From: Candidatus Omnitrophota bacterium
Lineage (GTDB): Bacteria; Omnitrophota; Gorgyraeia; B26-G9
Direction of reading: 5' to 3'
NCBI GenBank assembly: GCA_018895275.1
Contig: JAHIOQ010000059.1
Coordinates: 1-34,990 of the forward strand
DNA: 34,990 nt
A program made the translations under genes and the position numbers. Position 1 is the first letter of the stretch; every line of letters begins with the position of its first letter. Of this stretch, positions 24,872-34,502 are shown piece by piece. Below the pieces are notes generated by a model that saw only the letters and a program-made list of their open reading frames with translations, was not told where the DNA came from and did not search any database.

Positions 24872-25948
24872 ATGTCAAAGAGCGTGGTTTATTTTCAGGA
24901 GGTCAAGGATATCAGGGATAAGGTATTGGTGCGCGCAAAGTTCAAACAGATTATTAAGGGAAGCGGTTTGTGCGAAGGCGTGGAAAAGGGCGAGCTGGTG
25001 CCGATAAAGATACATATGGGCGAGAAGGGCAATACCGGCCATGTGGACGCGGAGGTGGTAAAGGCGCTTATTGATAAGTTAAAGTCCAAGGCGGCGAAGC
25101 CGTTTCTTACGGACACGAATGTGTTGTATCAGGGACGGCGGGTGAATGCCGTTGACCATATGATGCTTGCCGCGGAACACGGTTTCAGCCTGAGCGCGTT
25201 GGGCGTGCCGGTGTTTATCAGCGACGGGCTGATGGGAGAAAACGCGGTGGATGTTACTATAAATCAGAAGCATTTTAAGAGCGTGAATATCGCGCGGCCG
25301 GTGATCTATTTTGATACGATTGTCAGTGTGGCGCATGTTACCGGGCATATGCTCACCGGATTCGCGGCATCGATTAAGAATATGGGCATGGGGTTTGCTT
25401 CGCGCTCCGGTAAGCTCAGGCAGCATTCGAATATCAAGCCGCACGTTAAGGTTAATAACTGCGTGCTTTGCCGCAGATGCATCGAGCATTGTCCGGTAAA
25501 GGCAATCCGCGAAAAGGACAGCCGCGCGTTTATTGATGAGGCGGTTTGCGTGGGCTGCGGTGAATGCATTGCCGCCTGCAAATTCGCGGCGATCAGCGAT
25601 GATTACGGGGAGGATGCAAAGGTTGTCGTGGAAAAGATGGTCGAGTATGCCTACGGTGTATTACTGCGCGTCAAGCGTAAGGTGTTTTTTAATTTTGCCG
25701 TGCGTATTACGAAAAACTGCGACTGCATGGCCAAGGACGAGCCGCGTATCGTGCCGGATATCGGCATTTTTGCTTCTAGCGACCCCGTGGCCTGCGATAA
25801 GGCCGCGGCGGATATGGTATGTGAGAAGGCCGGAGGCGATGTCTTTAAAAAGGTATACCCGCAGGCGGATTTTTATCTGCATCAATTACAGTACGCGCAG
25901 GATATCGGCCTCGGTAATCTTGAATATGGCCTGGTGCGAATCCAATGA
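24872..25948 (+). CDS. DUF362 domain protein with two 4Fe-4S clusters
   Basis: CVLCRRCIEHCPVKAI and CVGCGECIAACKFAAI ferredoxin motifs; DUF362-like N-terminal and C-terminal regions. Confidence 0.9.
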   Translation: MSKSVVYFQEVKDIRDKVLVRAKFKQIIKGSGLCEGVEKGELVPIKIHMGEKGNTGHVDAEVVKALIDKLKSKAAKPFLTDTNVLYQGRRVNAVDHMMLAAEHGFSLSALGVPVFISDGLMGENAVDVTINQKHFKSVNIARPVIYFDTIVSVAHVTGHMLTGFAASIKNMGMGFASRSGKLRQHSNIKPHVKVNNCVLCRRCIEHCPVKAIREKDSRAFIDEAVCVGCGECIAACKFAAISDDYGEDAKVVVEKMVEYAYGVLLRVKRKVFFNFAVRITKNCDCMAKDEPRIVPDIGIFASSDPVACDKAAADMVCEKAGGDVFKKVYPQADFYLHQLQYAQDIGLGNLEYGLVRIQ

Positions 25949-26688
25949 CAAAAACAAACGCTTTGAAATTCAAAAAACTATTCGGCGCAGAACCTGAATC
26001 GATGTCCGCGACGTTGATTATCAGCCCGTTTTTTCCCTTGAAGGTATTTAGCGCGCATTTGAAAAAACAGGTTTTTTTTAAGGGGCTTGTGTTTAAAGGA
26101 GTGCGGGGTATTTATAAAAATACACCGGTTACTTTCATTCATACGGGGATGTCCGCAACGCTGGTGAGCGATTGCGTTCTGGCGCAGGAGCCGCGGCATA
26201 CGGGAAAAATAATTTTTTTAGGCGCGGCCGCTGCGGTGCAAAGGCTTAATGTCGGAGATTGCGTGATTATTAAGGAAGCAGGCCTGGATATCGAACATTA
26301 CCGGCACTATGGTTTTGAATGCCGGCAAAAAGAGGAGAGAGGATTTTTTGCGGATAAAGGGCTGATTGAACAGAGTATCCGCGCGGCGCGGGAACGGAAT
26401 ATTGATTTAAAACCAACGCGGCTGATGAGTGTGTATTCCTTGTGGGATCAGGATGAATCCTTCGCGGAGGCGCTGGTTCAAAAAGATATTCAGGCTATTG
26501 ATCTGGAATGCGCGTTGTTTTATGCCGCGGCAGGCCGCCGGCATATCAAGGCCGCGGCCCTGTGTTATATAAGCGACCATATAAAACATAGGCCTTTTTG
26601 GAGTGAGTTTACATTGCCGGAACGCCTGGCCGTAAGAAAGAGTTTTTTGTCCATTATACAGGTATCCCTGGAGCTTATCCGGGAGTAA
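25945..26688 (+). CDS. Nucleoside phosphorylase-like (PNP/UDP family) protein
   Basis: FIHTGMSATLVSDCVL..., IIFLGAAAAVQRLNVGDCVIIKEA, AIDLECALFYAAAGRRHIKAAALCYISD; starts within the DUF362 stop (ATGA). Confidence 0.75.
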   Translation: MTKTNALKFKKLFGAEPESMSATLIISPFFPLKVFSAHLKKQVFFKGLVFKGVRGIYKNTPVTFIHTGMSATLVSDCVLAQEPRHTGKIIFLGAAAAVQRLNVGDCVIIKEAGLDIEHYRHYGFECRQKEERGFFADKGLIEQSIRAARERNIDLKPTRLMSVYSLWDQDESFAEALVQKDIQAIDLECALFYAAAGRRHIKAAALCYISDHIKHRPFWSEFTLPERLAVRKSFLSIIQVSLELIRE

Positions 26689-26859
26689 TTTTCCCTCTCT
26701 GCCCGGATACAATATGTTGTATTTCGTTTACTTCCTCTACACAACGATTTTTAATCGCATCTTTTCCGTTATTTATTCCGGATAATTCTATATGTTGTGC
26801 TAAAAATTAAAAAATCGACTAAATATTGTATAAAAGGCTTTAAAAAAGTTATTTTTTGC

Positions 26860-26887
26860 TTGACATTTTTATCAATTTATACATAAT
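26860..26887 (+). promoter_or_regulatory. Sigma70-like promoter upstream of the coiled-coil gene
   Basis: TTGACA (26860-26865), 16-nt spacer, CATAAT (26882-26887). Confidence 0.5.
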
Positions 26888-26982
26888 GAATATTATTAGG
26901 GAAACAGGCCGGAAAACTGATTTAAAGGCGGTCCTTTATACATTTAAAAGAACGGTTAACGTAGTACGCTAGGGATAACTTT

Positions 26983-29163
26983 ATGCGTAATAAGAACAAA
27001 GTGTATGCCGTCCTCTGTGCCAGTCTCGTATTGACGTTGACTGGAATATCAGTTTCTTCCGCAAAACAGCAAAATAAGGAATCCTCACCGGAGAAGACCA
27101 AGAAAAATGCCTATTATTTCAAAAAGATTCTGGAAAACGAAATCAATTTTTTGAAAGAGAAATTAAAACAGCAGGAATCCCAGCAGTCCGCGGCGCTGGA
27201 AGAACAAAAGAAACGCTACGAGGCGCAGTTGGGCGAACAAAAGCAGTTGCTGGAAAAGCAAAATGAAGAAGTCTTGACAGGGGCGCTGGAGGCGAAAAAA
27301 AAGCAGGAAGAAACGGACGTAGAATTGCTCAAGCAAAAAAAAGCGCTGCTGCAGCAAAAAGCGCAGTACGAGACATTGCTTGGCGAATATAAAAAAATAA
27401 GCCAGCGCAGTTATGAGGAGACTTCTCTTATCGCGGAATTGAAGAGCAGGCAGGAGCAGCTGCAGGCGGACTATGACAAGCAGAGTAAAGATTTTGACCA
27501 GGTGCTGGTTCAGAAGGCGCTTGAGCAGGAAATGAAAATCGCCGTGATATCCGAACAGGTCGAAAAAGTAACGGCAATTGCCGTGGAAGAAAAAAAAGAG
27601 ATGCGGGATATCCTGAAACTTCTTTCGGAAAAGACGGCGCAGATAAGCGAGCTTCAGGAAGAAAAGAAAAATCTTAACGCGCGGTTTGCACAGCTGGAAA
27701 AAGACTATGAGCAAAAATTCAGCGGCCAGCAAAAAGAGTATGAATCGCGCCTGCAAATGATTTTATCTCCAAAACCGGACGCGGCAGAGAGTCAGCTGCA
27801 GAGAGAGCAGGACAGCGGGCAAGCCGCCGCGCAAATTACGGCGATGGATACGCAGATAAAGGCGTTGCAGCAGCAGGTTAATGACCTGAATGAAGCGATT
27901 GAAAAAACCGCGCGGGAGCATGAAGCGGATTTAAACAATGAACGGCAGCGCCAGAAGGCCATGTATGAACAGCAGCTTGCGCGCAAAGACGCGGAGTATA
28001 AGGAAAAGCACAAGGAATTAATAGAGAAGTATCGTAAGGAAGTAGAAGATGCCCGCAAGGTGGTGGAGCAGAAATTAGCCGACAAGTATCAGCAGTTTGA
28101 TGATGCCTTGCGCGAAAAAGAAAAATTTTATAATGAACAGCTGAATGCCAAGGATAAGGAAATAACCGTGCTGCGCGTGCAGACGGAAGAAAAAGAAAAG
28201 ACGCTGCGCCAGATGATTGCCAAAAACGAACTGGACTATAATTTAAAGTTTGAAGAGCAGAAGCGTTCTCTGGAAGAGAAGATTGTTTCCCAGCAAAAGT
28301 CGCTTGAACAGCTAAAGATGTACCAGGTGAAACTGAAAGATGAATTAAATCTGCAGAGTGCCGCGATTACGGAAAAAGATAATCATATCGCGTTGCTTAC
28401 GAAAAAACTTGCGATGTATTCCGGAGAAGAATACGGCAATGAAGAAAAGATCAGTGCTCTGATGAAGGAAGAGTTCAATGTGGTGAAAAAAGAAAATGAG
28501 CGTCTTGTTCAGGATTTGAAGTCGGCAAAGCAGGAAATGGCGGAAAAGGAGCAAAAAAGCAAGGCGCAGGCGGGTGAGGAAAATCTGCGTTTGATGCGCG
28601 AAGTGGAGGCGCTCAAAACCCGCTTGGTTGAAGAAAAGAGCATTTATGAAGAAGCATTAACACGGCAGCAGCGTACGATTCAGGATTTGCAGCAGGCGTC
28701 TTCGGTGAAGTCAACCTCGGATACGCAGGATTGGGAAAAGAAAATGCAGCTGATGGAGAAAAAATATCTTAGGCAGATCCGGGAGCTTGAACTGCAGAAT
28801 GAAAAGATAAAGGAAGAGTGCGAGCTGAAATTGCAGGCTGTTGTGGAAAGGATGCGCACTAAGGTTGTCGAAGACGAAAAGCTCAAAGACAAGCTTACGT
28901 CTTTCCGGCAAAACCAGATTACCTTATTGGAAGAGATGCTTTTAAGTAAAGCGACAATGATGAAAAAACTGCCGCGGGATTTCTCCTCTGCGGAAAAAGA
29001 ACGTGCGCAGGTTTATTTTGAGCGCGCGATGGATGCGATCATAGAAAAAAAATATAGTCAGGCGAAATATGCATTGGATATGGTGCTGGAAATAGAACCG
29101 AATAACCAGACAGTGATAAGCATGCTGGAGAGCGTTAAATATTTGTTGGAAAGAAAACAATAA
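26983..29163 (+). CDS. Secreted long coiled-coil protein with C-terminal TPR-like segment
   Basis: 726 aa; signal-peptide-like N-terminus; extended K/E/Q-rich heptad sequence; C-terminus AQVYFERAMDAIIEKKYSQAKYALDMVLEIEPNNQTVISMLESVKYLL. Confidence 0.85.
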   Translation: MRNKNKVYAVLCASLVLTLTGISVSSAKQQNKESSPEKTKKNAYYFKKILENEINFLKEKLKQQESQQSAALEEQKKRYEAQLGEQKQLLEKQNEEVLTGALEAKKKQEETDVELLKQKKALLQQKAQYETLLGEYKKISQRSYEETSLIAELKSRQEQLQADYDKQSKDFDQVLVQKALEQEMKIAVISEQVEKVTAIAVEEKKEMRDILKLLSEKTAQISELQEEKKNLNARFAQLEKDYEQKFSGQQKEYESRLQMILSPKPDAAESQLQREQDSGQAAAQITAMDTQIKALQQQVNDLNEAIEKTAREHEADLNNERQRQKAMYEQQLARKDAEYKEKHKELIEKYRKEVEDARKVVEQKLADKYQQFDDALREKEKFYNEQLNAKDKEITVLRVQTEEKEKTLRQMIAKNELDYNLKFEEQKRSLEEKIVSQQKSLEQLKMYQVKLKDELNLQSAAITEKDNHIALLTKKLAMYSGEEYGNEEKISALMKEEFNVVKKENERLVQDLKSAKQEMAEKEQKSKAQAGEENLRLMREVEALKTRLVEEKSIYEEALTRQQRTIQDLQQASSVKSTSDTQDWEKKMQLMEKKYLRQIRELELQNEKIKEECELKLQAVVERMRTKVVEDEKLKDKLTSFRQNQITLLEEMLLSKATMMKKLPRDFSSAEKERAQVYFERAMDAIIEKKYSQAKYALDMVLEIEPNNQTVISMLESVKYLLERKQ

Positions 29164-29199
29164 AAGTTTACAGTGGTTAGAGAGGAGGTAGGGTAAGAT

Positions 29200-29664
29200 A
29201 TGAAAACATCGGTAGCGCAGATAGAACGGGTTTCTTCGTGCAAAGAAAGTTTAATTTTCCCGGAGGGGATCATTGGTTTTGCCGAACATAAGGAATACGC
29301 TGTAATAAATGAAAAGTCAAAGGAGCCGTTTGTGTTGATGCAGTCGGAGAAAGATTCGGGGTTAAATTTTGTTGTGGTTGATCCCAGGGAAATAATGCCG
29401 GATTACAACCCCAGCTTGAGTGAAGCGGATAAGCTCGCTCTCGGAGTTGAGAGTGTCGAAGAGTGTCAATGTTTCTCGATAGTGACGATTCCGCAGGATT
29501 CGGATAAAATTAGTGTTAATCTGCTGGCCCCGATTCTTATTAATCAGAGACGGGGGATCGGGCGGCAGGTGGTGTTACAGGATCAGAATTATTCTCTTCA
29601 GCACCAGATTCTAGATGAAATGACAAAACAATCAGAGGATAAAGATGTTAGTTCTCTCACGTAA
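29200..29664 (+). CDS. fliW: Flagellar assembly factor FliW
   Basis: [19 protein letters not shown]...[27 protein letters not shown]...[29 protein letters not shown]; followed by csrA. Confidence 0.93.
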   Translation: MKTSVAQIERVSSCKESLIFPEGIIGFAEHKEYAVINEKSKEPFVLMQSEKDSGLNFVVVDPREIMPDYNPSLSEADKLALGVESVEECQCFSIVTIPQDSDKISVNLLAPILINQRRGIGRQVVLQDQNYSLQHQILDEMTKQSEDKDVSSLT

Positions 29665-29890
29665 GCCAAATGAAAGTATTATTATCGGTGATAATATCGA
29701 GATAAAAATCGTTGACGTCCGCGGCGAGCAGGTAAAGCTGGGAATTACGGCGCCGCGTGATATTCCTGTTCATCGCAAAGAAGTTTATGAATCTATACAG
29801 GAACAGAATAAAATCGCGGCGAAAGCGGACCATTCGAATCTCGAAAAAATTTCACATTTGCTTAAAAATAAGAAAGACACATCCAAATAA
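29645..29890 (+). CDS. csrA: Carbon storage regulator CsrA
   Basis: [56 protein letters not shown]. Confidence 0.97.
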   Translation: MLVLSRKPNESIIIGDNIEIKIVDVRGEQVKLGITAPRDIPVHRKEVYESIQEQNKIAAKADHSNLEKISHLLKNKKDTSK

Positions 29891-30023
29891 AGGATTATCC
29901 TCTCTAGTTTCGGCGGTTTATTTTTCGCCGGCCAATATCTGCTAATTAAACGCTAGCCTGTGCGGGATCGATGGGCAGGGTATCCTGCCTGATGAATTTA
30001 TCTTCGATGGAAGAGTATTTTGA

Positions 30024-30263
30024 TTAATTGAAAAAAATCGGCGAGATTTTTGCCTGAATGCTCTTTTTTTTGGCCTCATGAAAGATGGCGCATGCGCGGT
30101 AAATATCTTTTTCCTGAGCCCCGGCGGCAAGCGCGTTTTCGAAAGCAATTGCCTGTATCAGATCGGTATTACGGTTAGCAATAGCACGTTGGGATTTATC
30201 GGGTTTTTTTTGTTTTTTCGGCTGCTGATTCGGATGAAGATAGGAATTATTCTTGTACGGCAT
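30024..30263 (-). CDS. Small hypothetical protein
   Basis: 79 aa minus-strand ORF preceded by strong RBS AAGGAGGT; minus-strand promoter TTGACA (complement of 30337-30342) with a 17-nt spacer to TAAGCT (30314-30319). Confidence 0.6.
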   Translation of the reverse strand: MPYKNNSYLHPNQQPKKQKKPDKSQRAIANRNTDLIQAIAFENALAAGAQEKDIYRACAIFHEAKKKSIQAKISPIFFN

Positions 30264-30485
30264 CCTGGTATTTACCTCCTTGTAAATGTAAGATGATTCC
30301 TTTCAATAAGCAAAGCTTATCACAGGCGGTTTTTTTTGTCAAGTCTTTTATCGATAGAGAGTAACGTAACGGGCAGCTAAAAAATGAAAAGTTTTATTGC
30401 TCCCGTATCGGCGTTCCTATAATTTTCACGAATACAAATTGAATATGTTTGTCAGAATCCTCATAGGGTAGTATAATAATATATC

Positions 30486-31235
30486 ATGAGCAACGAAGTG
30501 CTTATATTAAAAGAGGTGAGCGTTACCTATAGAGGCAAGGCGTATTCCAAGGATGCGCTGCGGAACCTTTCTCTGTCCGTTAATCGCGGCGAAGTTTTTG
30601 GTTTTCTGGGCCCGAATGGCGCGGGAAAAACAACCACGATTAAGTCTATTCTTAATTTACTCTATCCCACGCAAGGCAGCATTTTCGTTTTCGACAGCCC
30701 CTCGTTTCATCCCCGGGTGCGGCAACGCATAGGGTATATGCCGGAGATAGCGCAGTATTACTGGTACCTGACGCCGCGGGAATTAATGATGATGTATGCC
30801 GGGTTCTTCGGTATTAAGAAAAACGATGCGTTACGGAAAATAGATGGGTTATGCGCGCTGGTCGGACTGGAGAAGGAGGCAGGCGTGCTTATGAAGAATT
30901 TTTCCAAGGGTATGATGCAGAAGGTCAGCCTTGCCCAGGCATTGATTAACGACCCCGAACTTTTAATCCTTGATGAGCCGACCAGCGGCCTGGACCCTGT
31001 AGCGCGGATGAAAGTGCGGGATATTATTAAGGATTTAAAGGCCAAAGGCACAACCGTGTTTTTTTCTTCGCATGAGCTTTCCGAGGTGGAGCTGATCAGC
31101 GACCGTATCGGAATTTTGAATGCCGGGCGCATGGTTACGGTCGCGGATATGAAGGATATCCTGAGCCAGAAAGGCCACCGTCAGAGCCTGGAACGGTATT
31201 TTCTGGACATAATAACGAAGGAAGAAAATCAATGA
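30486..31235 (+). CDS. ABC transporter ATP-binding protein
   Basis: Walker A GPNGAGKTTT, signature NFSKGMMQKVSLAQAL, Walker B LLILDEPTSGLDP, switch SSHELSEVE. Confidence 0.95.
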   Translation: MSNEVLILKEVSVTYRGKAYSKDALRNLSLSVNRGEVFGFLGPNGAGKTTTIKSILNLLYPTQGSIFVFDSPSFHPRVRQRIGYMPEIAQYYWYLTPRELMMMYAGFFGIKKNDALRKIDGLCALVGLEKEAGVLMKNFSKGMMQKVSLAQALINDPELLILDEPTSGLDPVARMKVRDIIKDLKAKGTTVFFSSHELSEVELISDRIGILNAGRMVTVADMKDILSQKGHRQSLERYFLDIITKEENQ

Positions 31236-31990
31236 AGGCCGTTTTTTTGATTGCCGCAAATCTTATGCGGGAGATATTCCGGAAAAAAGATTTTTATGTG
31301 CTGCTGCTTCTGCTTTTGCTTTTGCTGGTTTATCTCCTTAATGCGGCCTTTTTCGGGATTAGGGATGTGTTTCGCTATATGAAAGAGATCGGCCTTGGCC
31401 TGGTTTTTCTTTTTTCCCTGCTGATTAGCGTGCCGTTTGCGGCAAAGGTCATGATTGATGAGGCGGCATCAAAAACGATTTATGCGCTGCTGGCCAAACC
31501 GCTTTCCCGTTTTCAGGTTATTATTGGAAAATTCCTCGGCAGCCTGTTTGTCGCCTGGTGCTCTTTTAGTTTTTTCTTTTTTCTGTTTGTGCTGGCAAGT
31601 GTTTATAAACAAGGCGTATTTACGGGCATATTGTATTTTCAGGTTTACGTTGCGGGGCTTTGCCTGTTGCTGGTGCTGACGGCAATGACCCTGTGCCTGT
31701 CTGTTTATTGTACGTTCTCAACCACGATTACGCTTGCGTACATGATTTATTTTCTGATGAGCTGGTTTGGGGGCGGGCTGCATGAATCATTATATAAAAT
31801 ACCGCTTTTAGGCCAGGCCGTCTATTATGCGTTACCGCATTTTGAGTTTTTTGACCTCAGGCACCGGCTTATACATTTGTGGGAACCGGTCCCGGCTTGG
31901 GTCATGCTTGCGCTGGTTGCTTACGCGTGTCTTTATTCCGGGGCAATGCTCCTGTGCGCACGCTACGGGTTTAATAAAAGGTGGCTATGA
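31232..31990 (+). CDS. ABC-2 type transporter permease
   Basis: Six-TM-like hydrophobic protein; VMIDEAASKTIYALLAKPLSRFQVIIGKFLGS; overlaps the ATPase gene. Confidence 0.85.
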   Translation: MKAVFLIAANLMREIFRKKDFYVLLLLLLLLLVYLLNAAFFGIRDVFRYMKEIGLGLVFLFSLLISVPFAAKVMIDEAASKTIYALLAKPLSRFQVIIGKFLGSLFVAWCSFSFFFFLFVLASVYKQGVFTGILYFQVYVAGLCLLLVLTAMTLCLSVYCTFSTTITLAYMIYFLMSWFGGGLHESLYKIPLLGQAVYYALPHFEFFDLRHRLIHLWEPVPAWVMLALVAYACLYSGAMLLCARYGFNKRWL

Positions 31991-32826
31991 AAAGAATTAT
32001 CGGCAGTGTTTCCGCCGCGGTTTTTGTGTTTGCGGTGCTTATGCTTGCTTTAAAAATAGACGTCTTTTTTTATCTTGAAAACGCGCGTAGTTATGCGCGG
32101 CAAAGTGATGTTTTGTATAATATCTTCGGACAGCTGCGTAACGATATCGCGGCGATATTATATCTTAAAAGCGATGAATATTTTCACGGCGGTACGGAGC
32201 ATCCTCACGGCGAGGAACACACTATTGCCGATGAGCTCAGCGGGGAGCATAAACATCATGAAGATGTGCCGTCGCAACGGCAAAGAGGCAAGGAGGAAGA
32301 TGCGGATATTTTCCTGCGGCTTGACCGGGCGATACATGCGCACCGCGTGCAGCATCTGGCGCCGGATCAAAGCGCGGAGATTGTGCCTTGGTTTTCTCTG
32401 GCGGTTTTGGTTGACCCGGAGTATGTACAGGCCTATGTCGTGGGCGGTTACTGGCTGGGAATGCGGCTTAACCGGCCGGATGAGGCGCTTTTGTTTTTAA
32501 AAAAAGGGTTGAAATCTAATCCGCAGGCTTGGCAGATTTATTCCCAGATCGGCGATATCTATTTTCTTGCAAAAAAAGATTACCGCAAGGCCGCGGCGTA
32601 CCTGGAACGTGCGTATCTTGCGATGGATGCCCCGGATGTAAATAAGATAGACAAAAAGCATGTGCTTATTTTCCTGGCAACCGCTTGGGAGCGCCTGGAG
32701 GATTATCGTAAAAGCGTGTATTATTACGAAAAATTAGAAGCGCTTGTGCCGGATCCGGATGTGGCGAAAAAAATTGCCGGTCTTAACGCTCAAATAAAGG
32801 GTATATCCGTTTATGGACAGGAATAG
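31987..32826 (+). CDS. Membrane-anchored TPR protein with His-rich segment
   Basis: N-terminal TM; YFHGGTEHPHGEEHTIADELSGEHKHHED; TPR-like repeats (EALLFLKKGLKSNPQAWQIYSQIGDIYFLAKKDYRKAAAYLERAY); ATG 31987 overlaps the permease stop. Confidence 0.8.
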   Translation: MKRIIGSVSAAVFVFAVLMLALKIDVFFYLENARSYARQSDVLYNIFGQLRNDIAAILYLKSDEYFHGGTEHPHGEEHTIADELSGEHKHHEDVPSQRQRGKEEDADIFLRLDRAIHAHRVQHLAPDQSAEIVPWFSLAVLVDPEYVQAYVVGGYWLGMRLNRPDEALLFLKKGLKSNPQAWQIYSQIGDIYFLAKKDYRKAAAYLERAYLAMDAPDVNKIDKKHVLIFLATAWERLEDYRKSVYYYEKLEALVPDPDVAKKIAGLNAQIKGISVYGQE

Positions 32827-33013
32827 ACAGTACGAAGATTTTAGCGCAACGGCGCTTTATTGCGGCCGCTGCCGCAAGTCGATGCCTGTGCGGGAACGGC
32901 TGCTGCTGGTTTTGCCGGACGGTTATCTTTATGAATACTTATGTGCTGACTGCGGGGATAGTGTGGGTGAGAAAAAGGTGAAGCTTCAGACGAAGGACAG
33001 GCTGATGTTTTAA
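32813..33013 (+). CDS. Small zinc-ribbon-like protein
   Basis: 66 aa with CGRCRKS...CADCGDS (two CxxC); overlaps the end of the TPR gene. Confidence 0.6.
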   Translation: MDRNRQYEDFSATALYCGRCRKSMPVRERLLLVLPDGYLYEYLCADCGDSVGEKKVKLQTKDRLMF

Positions 33014-33059
33014 TCCGGCGCTAATTTCGGGGTTAACCTGTGTAAAGAGCGGGGGAAAA

Positions 33060-34499
33060 ATGGCGGAAATATTATCAAAGCAGGGGGCGCTTGCCAGGAG
33101 ATTTTTGGTTACGGTTGGAGTTATTCTGCTTGTGCGGCTTATCTATTGTATCCCGGTACCGGGGGTACAACTGAGACCGATAATCGAATTGTATCATGAG
33201 CATATTCAAACCTACGGCGGCAGCTGGTTTGATTTTATGTCGCTTTTTCATGTAGGCCGGCTGCGGAATATTTCCTTGTTTTCTTTAGGGATCATGCCGT
33301 TTATTAATGCCTGCATAATTATCCAGATTATCGGCTATCTGGTCCCTGAGGTTAAAAAAATCATTTTTCAAAATAAGGATGGCCGGCGGAATATGATGCT
33401 TGCGGCTTTGGCCGTGACGCTGCTTTTGAGCGCTATGCATGCTTATTCGATCAGCCTTAAAATAGAGCTGCTCGATGATTTCCCGGATATTCAGCTGCTT
33501 TATTGCTCGGGACTTTCTTTTCAGGTACTGGCCGTGATTTCCCTGTGCGCGGCGGTAATGATACTGGTGCTCTTAAGTGAAGTAGTCAACAGATTTGGGG
33601 TAGGCAACGGCGTGGGAGTGATTTTTGTATCCGAGGTGCTGGTCAGGCTTATTCTGGCTTTTGACCAGGTGATGCAGTTTTACGCGCGCGAGGTTATTCA
33701 AAGGCACCAGGTGATATTGTTTTTTGTTGTCGTCGCGGTATTTTTGTATTTTGCGCGAAAGATTACCCGCTTTAGGAAAAAGATTGAACTCTCTACGCAC
33801 GAGGGGGGAGAAAAGTTTTTTATTTCCGTGCGTCCTTTCTGGTCCGGAGTCTGGCCGCTGATTATCGCCGAAGCGGTTTTTTCCATGTTTGAATTTTACT
33901 TAAAGGGAAGTTCTCTTTTTGCCGTGGCCGCAACGATTGTTTTTTTCAGCCTGCTTTACGTGAAGGCCGTGTATAATCCGCGGCGGTTTTATGAACAGGT
34001 TCTCTCTCATAATTGCCGCTCCTGCGAACAGCAGGGCAAGCGCATTGAAGACTTTCTCAATCACGCCGTCCTGCAATGCGTCCTGCTCAGCGCGCTTCTT
34101 TTCGGCGTAATTTTTTCTCTGCCGCTGCTGCTTCCGTTCATTCTGAATGTTTCTTTTTTAAGCGCGGGAATCTTCGGTTCGTTCGGGCTGGTTATGCTTG
34201 TCGGCATGCATTATGATATCGCGCGGCAGGTTAAATTTTACCAAAGGATAAAACGCCTGCCCATACAGGAGTGGTGGCGGTTGGACGTGGCGCGTGATGA
34301 GGCGGAAGCAGAGGTGAAGAAGGCCTGCCTGCGCAGCCATGGGGTTATGACCGAAATTAGGCCTTCGCACTTTGCCTGGGGAATGCCGGTGATGACGATC
34401 GCTTCCGGCTATTCTCTTTTTGTGCCTACGGAAAATGTCGATATGGCAAGGCAGTTGCTGGAAAAAATGCAGGCAGCGTGGAAAGAAAAAGAAATATGA
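33060..34499 (+). CDS. Divergent SecY-like translocase channel with C-terminal extra domain
   Basis: RRFLVTVGVILLVRLIYCIPVPGVQL, RNISLFSLGIMPFINACIIIQII, NRFGVGNGVGVIFVSEV are SecY motifs; the C-terminal ~75 aa resemble a DUF2007-like domain. Confidence 0.8.
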   Translation: MAEILSKQGALARRFLVTVGVILLVRLIYCIPVPGVQLRPIIELYHEHIQTYGGSWFDFMSLFHVGRLRNISLFSLGIMPFINACIIIQIIGYLVPEVKKIIFQNKDGRRNMMLAALAVTLLLSAMHAYSISLKIELLDDFPDIQLLYCSGLSFQVLAVISLCAAVMILVLLSEVVNRFGVGNGVGVIFVSEVLVRLILAFDQVMQFYAREVIQRHQVILFFVVVAVFLYFARKITRFRKKIELSTHEGGEKFFISVRPFWSGVWPLIIAEAVFSMFEFYLKGSSLFAVAATIVFFSLLYVKAVYNPRRFYEQVLSHNCRSCEQQGKRIEDFLNHAVLQCVLLSALLFGVIFSLPLLLPFILNVSFLSAGIFGSFGLVMLVGMHYDIARQVKFYQRIKRLPIQEWWRLDVARDEAEAEVKKACLRSHGVMTEIRPSHFAWGMPVMTIASGYSLFVPTENVDMARQLLEKMQAAWKEKEI

Positions 34500-34502
34500 A
34501 AG

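Noticed and set aside
25079-25997. ORFs at 25079-25489 (-), 25306-25581 (-), 25533-25997 (+)
   Set aside because: Overlap the well-supported DUF362/ferredoxin gene and have biased, domain-less products.
26888-26982. Riboswitch in the leader of the coiled-coil gene
   Set aside because: GGGAAACAGGCCGGAAAACTG looked suggestive, but no known aptamer consensus could be matched by eye.
27163-27756. 197-aa minus-strand ORF
   Set aside because: Antisense shadow of the repetitive coiled-coil gene; L/F-rich product with no recognisable domain.
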